Source: Pseudoclavibacter sp. CFCC 11306 (GTDB lineage Bacteria; Actinomycetota; Actinomycetes; Actinomycetales; Microbacteriaceae). Taken from it: 64,000 nucleotides of DNA. The number at the start of each line of letters is the position of its first letter. The stretch's first letter is position 1. A program made the translations under genes and the position numbers. Under the pieces are notes generated by a model. It was not told the origin of the DNA. It saw only the letters and a list, made by a program, of their open reading frames with translations, and did not search any database. The stretch covers positions 1,298,529 to 1,362,528 of the forward strand of contig NZ_WBKF01000001.1 in the NCBI RefSeq assembly GCF_008831235.1, in the 5' to 3' direction. Of this stretch, positions 29,269-39,000 are shown one piece after another.

Positions 29269-30291
29269 TTACTTCTCTTTGGCCTGCGCGTAGAGCTCTG
29301 CGCGCGGGTCGGCGTCACCGATCGCCTCGGTGAGGTCGTCCAATGCCTTCTTTGCCGCGCTGTCGAGCTTGCTCGGCACCACGATCTGGACTTCTGCCAG
29401 CAGATCGCCGGTGTGCCGACCTGCCTTGACGCCCTTGCCTTTGACTCGCAGCACGCGGCCCGAAGGGGTGCCCGGGCGAATCTTCACCTTGACCGGTTCG
29501 CCGTCGTAGGTCGGCACCTGAACGGTTGCGCCCAGCGCCGCCTCGGCGAACGTCACCGGCAGCTCGACCCGCAGGTCGTCGCCGTCGCGTTTGAACACCG
29601 GGTGGGAGCCCACGTGCACACGCACGATCAAATCGCCAGCCGGACCGCCGTTCTGACCGGGCTCGCCTTTGCCGCGAACCTTGATCTTCTGACCGTCTCG
29701 AACTCCGGCCGGAACCTTCGTCTTGACCCGCTTGCCCTGCGGCGATGCCAACGACACCGTCGCGCCATGCACCGCTTGGGCAAAGGTCAGCTGCGCACGA
29801 GCCTCGACGTCACGACCACGCTGCGGCGCAGCGCGGTATCCCTGACCGCCGAACCCTCCGGCGCCGGCTCCGCCTCCGAACAGCCCGCCGAAGAGGTCCT
29901 CGTAGCCCGCACCTGCGCCGCCGGGCTGTCCCCCGGTCTGAAAGCGCACTCGCTGACCGCCGGGTGCCCCGGCACCTTGGCCGAACAGCCCGCCGAAGAG
30001 ATCCTCGAACCCCTGACCGCCCTGGCCGCCGGCGCCCGCGGTGAAGCGCGCACCTCCGCCCATGGCCCGCAGCGCGTCATACTCCTTGCGCTGCTTGGGG
30101 TCAGAGAGCACCGAATACGCTTCGCTGATCTCTTTGAACTTGTTCTCTGCCGCAGCGTCGCCCGGGTTCGCATCGGGGTGATACTTGCGCGCCAGCTTGC
30201 GGTATTCCTTCTTCAGATCGGCGTCGGAGATGTCTTTTGACACTCCCAGCACGGCGTAGAAGTCCTTCTCAAGCCAATCCTGACTCGCCAT
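29269..30291 (-). CDS. dnaJ: DnaJ-type co-chaperone without zinc finger (type II/CbpA-like)
   Basis: A 340-residue J protein. The J domain covers residues about 8-75 with the HPD motif in KYHPDANPGD. A long Gly/Phe-rich segment (about 80-150) contains repeated DLFGGLFGQG/GG units. The C-terminal substrate-binding domain has VPAGVRDGQKIKVRGKGE. No CxxCxGxG zinc repeats are present, so this is the DnaJ1/CbpA-like form that actinobacteria commonly keep in the dnaK operon. It delivers clients to DnaK and stimulates its ATPase. GGAGG precedes the ATG. The 120-bp gap from grpE contains a hairpin. Confidence 0.95.
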   Translation of the reverse strand: MASQDWLEKDFYAVLGVSKDISDADLKKEYRKLARKYHPDANPGDAAAENKFKEISEAYSVLSDPKQRKEYDALRAMGGGARFTAGAGGQGGQGFEDLFGGLFGQGAGAPGGQRVRFQTGGQPGGAGAGYEDLFGGLFGGGAGAGGFGGQGYRAAPQRGRDVEARAQLTFAQAVHGATVSLASPQGKRVKTKVPAGVRDGQKIKVRGKGEPGQNGGPAGDLIVRVHVGSHPVFKRDGDDLRVELPVTFAEAALGATVQVPTYDGEPVKVKIRPGTPSGRVLRVKGKGVKAGRHTGDLLAEVQIVVPSKLDSAAKKALDDLTEAIGDADPRAELYAQAKEK

Positions 30292-30326
30292 GCCTCTCGC
30301 CTCCTTCTGTCGTCTTCATGTATCGA

Positions 30327-30379
30327 GCGCCCCGTGACGGAAGGGATCCAGAGAGGATCCGCATCCCGCCACGGGGCGC
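30327..30379 (-). other. Intercistronic hairpin between grpE and dnaJ
   Basis: A perfect 10-bp stem (GCGCCCCGTG with CACGGGGCGC) encloses a loop that can form an inner GGGAT/ATCCC stem. It lies 32 bp after the grpE stop and 36 bp before the dnaJ start, inside the operon. It may reduce read-through or be an RNA-processing site that sets chaperone ratios. Confidence 0.6.
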
Positions 30380-30411
30380 GCTGCCCGTCGGGCGCATTCT
30401 CATGCGGCCGA

Positions 30412-31080
30412 TCACTCAGCAGGTGCCAGCACGACCACTTTGGCCGCGCGCAGCAGTGTGTCGCCCAGCTTGTAGCCGGGTTCGACGACCTCACCGATGA
30501 CCAGCGCATCGACATCGGGGCTGGGCTGCTGCAGCACAGCCTCATGCTGGTTCGGATCGAACGGCTCGCCCTTCGCTCCGAAGCGCTCGATGCCGAGCCC
30601 CTCGCCGACGGCCCTCAGCTTCGACGCGATGGTCGCGAACGCCGTGCCCTCTGCGAGATCGCCGGCTTTCTCAGCCCGGTCGAGGTCGTCGAAGATCGGG
30701 AACAGCCGTTTGGCCGCATCGCCGACCGCACGCTCGCGATCACGAATCTGCTGGGCCTCGGTGCGCTGGCGGTAGTTCTTGTACTCCGCCGCCAGACGCT
30801 GCAGCTCGTCCAACAGTTTGTCCTCGCGTGAGGCCTCGCCGTCAGCGTCTGCCGCGGTGCCCTCGGCGCTCACGCCGGCATCCGCCTGATCATGCTCGCC
30901 TGCAGCCTGGTCAGCCTCGCCGGTGGGCCGGCCGGGGGCGGCGGATGCTGTGTCAGCACCCTGCGCGCCCTCGGCCTGCTGCCCGTTCGGCTGGGCGTCT
31001 GGCTGCTGGCTCGTCGGCTGGGCCCCGTCGTCAGGAAGCCCTGACTCGTTCGGAGTGCCAGCCACGTTGTTGTCAGCCAT
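30412..31080 (-). CDS. grpE: Nucleotide exchange factor GrpE
   Basis: A 222-residue protein. The first 75 residues are a Gln/Ala/Asp-rich disordered tail. The GrpE coiled coil follows (KLLDELQRLAAEYKNYRQRTE), then the beta domain ending PGYKLGDTLLRAAKVVV, the family signature. It releases ADP from DnaK. It follows dnaK by 11 bp, so the two are co-transcribed and probably co-translated. Length is typical for actinobacteria with the extended tail. Confidence 0.97.
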   Translation of the reverse strand: MADNNVAGTPNESGLPDDGAQPTSQQPDAQPNGQQAEGAQGADTASAAPGRPTGEADQAAGEHDQADAGVSAEGTAADADGEASREDKLLDELQRLAAEYKNYRQRTEAQQIRDRERAVGDAAKRLFPIFDDLDRAEKAGDLAEGTAFATIASKLRAVGEGLGIERFGAKGEPFDPNQHEAVLQQPSPDVDALVIGEVVEPGYKLGDTLLRAAKVVVLAPAE

Positions 31081-31091
31081 GGTGAATCGCC

Positions 31092-32960
<1,869 letters not shown>

Positions 32961-33077
32961 TGTGTGTCCTTTCTGCTCGGCGAACCGAGCCACGCATGCA
33001 CGGGCTCTGCACCCGCGCAATATAAGTCTTCTTCGATGACCTCCAGGTCATTCGCACATCAGCTTCTGATGCACACC

Positions 33078-33098
33078 CTTGAGTCATCTACGCTCAAG
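33078..33098. promoter_or_regulatory. HAIR operator 1 of the dnaK operon
   Basis: CTTGAGT, 7 nt (CATCTAC), GCTCAAG: one mismatch. Its edge overlaps the -10 box, so HspR bound here would block RNA polymerase. Confidence 0.88.
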
Positions 33099-33124
33099 GT
33101 TACACAACGGCATCCGCTAGTCAA
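33097..33124 (-). promoter_or_regulatory. Promoter of the dnaK operon
   Basis: On the reverse strand: TTGACT (33124-33119), 16-nt spacer, TAACCT (33102-33097). The 5' untranslated region would be about 130 nt. HAIR sites sit on both sides. Confidence 0.75.
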
Positions 33125-33138
33125 GCTATTCCCGAAAT

Positions 33139-33159
33139 GTTGAGCAAAGTTCACTCAAG
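33139..33159. promoter_or_regulatory. HAIR operator 2 of the dnaK operon
   Basis: GTTGAGC, 7 nt (AAAGTTC), ACTCAAG: two mismatches. It lies 15 bp upstream of the -35 box. Confidence 0.8.
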
Positions 33160-33309
33160 TTTCATAGGTCTTCGAAATCAGACGGGCCCGGAACGAACCC
33201 GACCATCCTCTCAGCGGTGGTCCTCACCCGCTCTCTCCGCGCATCCGCCGACAGCTCGAGCACCCGGCGGCCCACCAGCTCACCCGGCCAGCCAGGCCAA
33301 CCAACCCAT

Positions 33310-33450
33310 CTCTGCGGCCGCGCGACTCCGCCGCATGCACGCGGTTCCGCCGCACTGTACACATTTCCGCCCAAATCACCCCAATGTCGACGGAACCGTG
33401 CACATCTGAGCGGAACCGTGCACACCCGGGTCGAACTGTGCACGCCCGAC
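33310..33450. repeat. 20-bp repeat array A, diverging from a 21-nt core
   Basis: Units with consensus CGGAACCGTGCACATCTCAG repeat with exact 20-bp pitch. Three units point right, starting at 33391, 33411 and 33431. Three point left on the opposite strand, starting at 33369, 33349 and a degenerate one at 33329. Between them is a 21-nt core (33370-33390) that begins CCCAAATCACCCC. The same architecture recurs at 35749-35948. It is non-coding as far as I can see; the short frames across it are artefacts of the repeat. Confidence 0.8.
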
Positions 33451-33622
33451 ACCTCCCAACTTGCGCCCCTCCCACAGTCACGGCCACACACCCCACGCCC
33501 GAGCCCACACCCCACAGCCACAGCCACACCCAGTTCTGCACAGCAGTTTGGGCGCCATCGCTTTCACCACAGTGCAGCCGCCCCGCTGGCAGCTCAGGCC
33601 CCGGGGCACGACCATAGGCGAC

Positions 33623-34490
33623 ATGGCCGTTCCTTCAACACCATTCGGGGTATCCAACGCACGAGCCCTAGCGCTCGCCGGCATCTCGCGACGCAGGCTC
33701 GACCAGCTCCTGCGGCAGAACGAGCTCGTCCGGCTCAGACAGGGCTGGTTCGCGACTCTCGACGCCGACGCGTGGGTGGTCGCAGCCGTCAAGTTCGGCG
33801 GGCATCTCTCTGGGCTCCACCGGCTGAAACTGCTACACAAAGACATCTGGCTGCCCTCACAGGCTCAGATGCACCTGCACGTCAACACCACATTGCCGCC
33901 TGCCCCCCGCCGCATCAGGCCGTTTGGTGATAACCCACACCCACCCTCGTTACAATCGCACCGTCTTGCAGCATGGCGTCGTGCCTCCGGTGACCGCCCT
34001 GCGCCATGGCCTGAACGATGTGTCGATACCCGAGACCGTCGCGGTCGTCGATTCACTGCTGCGCCATGCCACGCTGCGCCCGGGCAACGGCGCGCGACGC
34101 CAGCTTGATCTGCACATCAGCACTGTGGATGTCATGGCCGAGTTGCGGCGCACTCCTCGCGGTCGCGCTGTGCTCGCGCTCGTCGACGCCCAGGCTGAGT
34201 CTGGTCTTGAGAGCATTACTCGGGTGCTCTTAACTTTGGCGGGTCACCACGTTGAATCACAGGTTCTGCTCGACAACCGTCAGCGAATCGATCTCGTCGT
34301 CGACGGAGTGCTGGCCATCGAGCTCAATGGAGGCACGCATCGCGACGCCGAGCAGTTTCGTCGTGATCATGCGAAGGATATTGCCATCGAGCGTGCAGGA
34401 TATGTCAACGCCAGGTACACCTATCATCAGATTCTGCATCAGTGGCCTGAGGTGTACCGCGACGTCCTGAGTCGACTCGCTCGCGCCTGA
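33623..34490 (+). pseudogene. Frameshifted AbiEi-like/DUF559 endonuclease-fold gene
   Basis: Frame 1 from the ATG at 33623 encodes an AbiEi-like winged-helix region (NARALALAGISRRRLDQLL, WVVAAVKFGGHLSGLHRL). Frame 2 then supplies the rest (VITHTHPRYNR through TVAVVDSLLRHATL) and a DUF559/Vsr-like nuclease fold at the C-terminus (RQRIDLVVDGVLAIELNGG, RRDHAKDIAIERAGY). The full protein would be about 288 residues. The frames join if one C is removed from the C6 tract at 33903-33908, so a slippage indel there is the simplest cause. It may be a true pseudogene, phase-variable or a sequencing error. The key nuclease-like residues look intact in frame 2. Confidence 0.75.
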
Positions 34491-34514
34491 GCCACCCGCT
34501 CCAGGGCAGCACGC

Positions 34515-34572
34515 TGAAGCCAGGCAGGAAAAGGTCAAGCAGGTGAAGCCAAGCTGGAAAAGGCCAGGCAGG
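34515..34572. repeat. Tandem 29-bp repeat
   Basis: Two copies beginning TGAAGCCAGGCAGGAAAAGG (34515-34543) and TGAAGCCAAGCTGGAAAAGG (34544-34572), differing at only a few positions. A decayed third copy continues to about 34599. It lies between the stops of the frameshifted gene and the pseudouridine synthase gene. Confidence 0.7.
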
Positions 34573-34607
34573 TTAAGGGGCCAAGCAGCTTAAGAGGCCA
34601 GCGTCCC

Positions 34608-35717
34608 TCACTCGCACTCTTGCACGCTGATCGGCAGCCGCCGCTGCGCCTCGAAGTGTCGGGCGACGCCATCGACCGGATCCGTGAACGACAGCTCGGC
34701 TGCCAGCAGCTGCAGCGGCTGCTCGACGCCATCCGCAGGCGGCCCGCCGGGCCATGCCTCTCGAACCACCGGGTACAGAGGATCACCAAGAATCGGCGCC
34801 CCCAACCGGTTCATGTGCACTCGCAGCTGATGTGTGCGTCCGGTCGAGGGCTCCAGCCGGAAGACGCCGACGCCAGCAGTCACGCCCTCGGCACCGCCGA
34901 AATTCGCCCCGGAACTAAAGAGTTCCTTCGATGCGCGTTCGGCGCCCGCGCGCTCAAGCACGCGTTCAAGCACGATGCTGCTGATCGCGTTGGCCTCGCC
35001 CGGCAGTTCCTCAGCCTGCCAGCATCCACGACGCTTCTCGATGCGGCTGCGCACTTCGACGGCCTGCCCGGCCGTCCAGAACGGGCGCACACCGGCATCC
35101 CCCATTCTGCGCGGCGCACCCTCGCACAGAGACATCAGCGCCACCCGCTCTGCAGACAGCTGGGCAAGCGCCCAGTAGACCTTGTGCACTTCACGCCGTT
35201 GGAACAGCGTCTGATAGGCGCCGCGCCAGCGCCGCTCCGTCGTCAGTACGACGAGGCCCGAGGTGAGCCGGTCGAGCCGGTGCACCGGCTGCAGCTCTGG
35301 CAGGCCGAGTTCGGAGCGCAGCCGAGCCACGACCGTCTGCCGCACGTGCTGCCCACGCGGAATCGTCGCTAGGAACGGAGGCTTGTCGATGACGATCAGC
35401 CGGGCATCTCGGTGCACGATGTGGATGCTGCCGGGCACCTCCGCCTCATCTGGCAGGTCACGCTCGAACCAGATCTCGGTGCGCGGGCGGTATGCATCGT
35501 CTGCGTTGACCGGCTGCCCGCCTGCATAGACATATCGTCCGTCGGCGAGGCCTGCATCGACATCGACGGATGCTGGAAAGCGCACGCGCAGCCACTCCCC
35601 GATCGTGCGTGGCGGGGTCTGACCCGCGGGTTGTGTCTGGCGCACCGGTGGCGGGGTGACCACGCGCGTTGCTGACACGCCGTCGCGGGGAGCGAACGGT
35701 GCAGAAGGCATAGGCAT
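34608..35717 (-). CDS. RluA-family pseudouridine synthase
   Basis: A 369-residue protein. An S4-like N-terminal portion (RTIGEWLRVRF, YVYAGGQPVNADD) is followed by the catalytic domain with VIDKPPFLATIPRG and the invariant Asp in VHRLDRLTSGL (near residue 155), then FRLEPSTGRTHQLRVHM. Members isomerise specific uridines in 23S rRNA or tRNA; which one is not clear. An extra segment near 215-260 makes it longer than RluA. The start is uncertain: ATGs at 35717 and 35711 and an upstream frame to 35750 compete. Repeat array B begins just upstream. Confidence 0.88.
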   Translation of the reverse strand: MPMPSAPFAPRDGVSATRVVTPPPVRQTQPAGQTPPRTIGEWLRVRFPASVDVDAGLADGRYVYAGGQPVNADDAYRPRTEIWFERDLPDEAEVPGSIHIVHRDARLIVIDKPPFLATIPRGQHVRQTVVARLRSELGLPELQPVHRLDRLTSGLVVLTTERRWRGAYQTLFQRREVHKVYWALAQLSAERVALMSLCEGAPRRMGDAGVRPFWTAGQAVEVRSRIEKRRGCWQAEELPGEANAISSIVLERVLERAGAERASKELFSSGANFGGAEGVTAGVGVFRLEPSTGRTHQLRVHMNRLGAPILGDPLYPVVREAWPGGPPADGVEQPLQLLAAELSFTDPVDGVARHFEAQRRLPISVQECE

Positions 35718-35748
35718 CAGCGTAGCCTCGGCCGGACGCTGCAGACAC

Positions 35749-35948
35749 ATCTGTCTCGCACCGTTCCGCTGAGATGTACGCCGTTCTGCTCAAATCACCC
35801 TGATCTCAGCGGAACAATGCACTTCTCAGCGGAACCGTGCACGTCTCGGCCCAACCATGTGTGATCGGCCCAACCGGGCACATCTCGGCAGAACCGTGCA
35901 CATCCCAGCGGAACCGTGCACATGCCTGCCGAACTGCATCAGCCACAC
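35749..35948. repeat. 20-bp repeat array B, diverging from a 21-nt core
   Basis: Right-pointing units start at 35810, 35830, 35850 (19 bp), 35869, 35889, 35909 and a decayed 35929, each close to CGGAACCGTGCACATCTCAG. Left-pointing units start at 35788 and 35768. The 21-nt core at 35789-35809 (CTCAAATCACCC...) matches the core of array A at 15 of 21 positions. The array fills the gap between the pseudouridine synthase start and the surface-protein stop. It has more right-hand units than array A, so unit number varies. Confidence 0.8.
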
Positions 35949-36078
35949 AGCGCAGCCCTGCCGAACCGCGCCACGCAGCGAAATGCAGCCGCCGGGCAAA
36001 GGGGCCTACCCGACGACTGCATCTCTGGGTGCGACGCTGACAAGGGGAACTCAGCGCCGCAGTCTCACATCAGTCAGC

Positions 36079-39000
36079 TTATTTCTTCTTCGCTGACGAC
36101 TGGCTGGGTTCGGCTCCTTTCGGGCGTCGACGCGAGCCGACCACCATCAGCCCTCCGAAGAGGGCGGCCATCGCGGCGAGGGCGATGAGCCCTCCGGCTT
36201 CGACGCCTGTTCTCGCAAGGCCTCCGCCGCCGCCGTACGAGCGGTGGGTCGAGACGGTTCCGCCTGGATCATTTGGATGCCCAGGATCGCCCGGTGTGCC
36301 GGGATCATCTGGGTCTGGTGTCACCGGCGGCACGTTGTGCGTGGTTTCGCCGGGAGGCGGGGTGATCGGGGGGAATCCCGGTGGAGTCGCTTCTGCCGTC
36401 GCCACGTTCTTCAGCGTGACTCCATGGGCGTCACCGTTGACCGTGACTCGGTAAGTCAGCGTCGCCGACTCCCCGATCGCCAGCTCGAACTCGCCGCTGC
36501 CCAACCGCTGATCCACCGGGTCTGCGACATCGATCGGCGCGGCATCCCCGACTGCGAGCTTCGCCGACCCCGGGTCGAACGTCGCATGCACCAGCACGCC
36601 GGTCAGGTCATCCGACACCGTCACCGGCGTCAGCACCGTCTCACCGGTGTTCGAGACCGTCACCGTGTATGTAATCACCTGCCCCGGGGCCACCGTCGAA
36701 CCCGTCACCGGATCCGACGATTTCTCCAGAGTGACCCCCGGAGTCGGCACCGAATGCGTCGTCTCGCACTGCACATCCTGGCCCTCGACCGGCACGCACT
36801 CGCCGCCAGCACCCGGCGTCGCCAGGTTCCTGACCTGCACGCCCACAGCGTCCGAGTTCACCTGCACCTGGTACGTCGTGGTCGCCGACGCACCGTCTGC
36901 CAGCGTCGGCACCGCCCAAGTCAGCGTTCTGCCGTCGTCGTTGAGCGTCAGCCCGGGCGGCAGAGGTGAGACCAGTGTGGCGTGATCGAGCACGCCGCCA
37001 AGGTCGTCCGATGCCGTCGCGCCGGAGAGAACCGCCCCGTTGCCCGAAGTGTTGGTCGCCGTCAGGGAGTAGTCGATCGTCGCACCAGGCACGACCTGCG
37101 CTCCAGACTCCGGGTCAGACGACTTCGACAGCGACCACTTCGCGGTCACGTGGGTCGTGGTGCACTCCGGGCCGTCGACCGGCCCGTCGCCTTCAGGAGT
37201 CGGACACATCGTCGGCGGCACGTCGCCCGTGCCGGTCGCCACGTTGCGCAGGGTCGCTCCATAGGCATCCGCCTTGACGACGACTTGGTAGGTCAGCGTC
37301 GCAGTCGACCCTGCTGGCAGATGGAAAGCGGAGGTCTGCAGACGCTCACCTGTGGGGTCAGCCACGTCGGTCGTGGTCGAGCCGATGGTCAGCTTCGCCG
37401 ATCCGCTCACGAAGTCGGCTCCAGAGACCACATCGTCGAGGCGGTCGGTCAGCACCACGTCTCGAATCGCGCCGGGAGCATCCGCCGCACTCGCCGTGAC
37501 CGAATACGTGATGGTGTCACCCGGCTTGACCGTCGAACCCGTCGCCGGATCCGATGACTTCTTGACCGTCCAGGGACGCGGCTGATCATCGTTGACGATG
37601 CGATAGGTCGCATCGCCCAAGATCGGAACTCTGACGTCCCAGCCTTCGACATCGACCCAGTCGCCGCCCTCAAGCCGCTGCAGCTTCGTCTTCACGTAGC
37701 CTGCGGGCCCGGCCGACTCGCTCACCGTATAGGTGTGCTCTGGCCGAACGTTGAACGTGTTGGCCGCCGACGCGGTGTCGGCTCCGGCGACCGTGCTCGC
37801 CTGCAGGCCGTCAACGCCCGACGCCGGAGTGGCCGTCAGATCCCAGTCACCTGAGACGGCAGTGCCGCCATTGTCGTTGACCACGGCCTTGAGCAGCGTC
37901 AGCGATGCCGTCTGGTTGACGGCGTCACAGATGATGCGCTTGCCGAGTGGCACGGCGACCACGCCGCTCAGACCGAGGTTGAAGCCCGGAACGGTGTTGC
38001 CGTCGGCATCGATCTCGCGGCACTGCCATGACCCGCTTGCCTGTGGGTACTGCACCGGCTCTGTGCGCACGTCGTACTGCCGATAGCGTGGGTCGCCTCC
38101 GGTCTCGCGAAGCATGAAGTTCTGACCGGCTGTCACAGTCTGTGCCGTCACGCCCGGGCTGCCCGTCGCACCTGAGATCACCGGATTGGTGCCGTCAGGC
38201 AGATACGCGCCCAGCGTCCAGTCTGTCGCTGCGGCGGATCCGCCCTGCACCGTTTTCGTCAGTGTCAGCTGGCTCTCACAGGTCACCACGTTGGTGATGG
38301 TCGCCTCGTTGCTCTGCTGCGTCAGGGACGCCTGCCAGGAAAGCGCTCCGTCTGCCGGATTCGGCAGAGCAGTGCCGTTGAAGACGACCTCTGGCGTCGA
38401 CGTGCACAGCCCACCGCTCGGCAGCGTCACGTTCTCGGTGAAGGTCACGCCGTCGCCGACTTTGTAACCGCCGCGTACCTGCCCCCAGGCCTGCGCGGTC
38501 GCTCCGCCGTCACCCGGCCCCGTCAGCGTTGCCGCTGCCGAGAGCTCCGCCGGCTGAGCGCCGTTCGCGAACTCGACCCCGTTGACCTTCCAGCGCTTGT
38601 TCAGCTTCACGTCTGCGTGTGGCAGCGCCTCTCGGTTGAACATTGTGCAGCTGATCGCCGCCGTGGCCGCGGTGTCGATGGTGAAGCCGAGTTCGCCAGC
38701 GTTCGTGACGTCCACCGGACGGTTGGTCGTCAGGTTGCGGCAGACGGCATTCTTGCCGCCCGGCGTGACCAGTGAGTATGACGGCTGTTGATTCTCAGTG
38801 ACGGTGACTGGGCCGGCGGTCGTGCCTCCGGTGAAGGTCAGCGGGAAGTTGACGGCGCCCGTGCCGTCGGTCGTCGTGGTCTCGCTCTTCGGCAGACCGG
38901 TGATTCCCGGGGATGTCGTGGTCGCGTCGAACGTCCAGCCGGCTCCGGCAGTGGTTGCGCCGCTGACATCGTCACCGGTGTTGGTCGAAGGCACGATCTG

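Noticed and set aside
32961-33020. 20-residue N-terminal extension of DnaK
   Set aside because: Cys/Arg-rich leader not found in Hsp70; AAAGGA precedes the ATG at 32960.
33310-35948. CRISPR array
   Set aside because: Units are directly contiguous at 20-bp pitch with no variable spacers, orientation flips at a core, and no cas genes are near.
35837-36188. Small proteins rich in AEPCT/NRAHL-like repeats
   Set aside because: Translations of the 20-bp repeat array in different frames; no start signals and no conserved protein logic.
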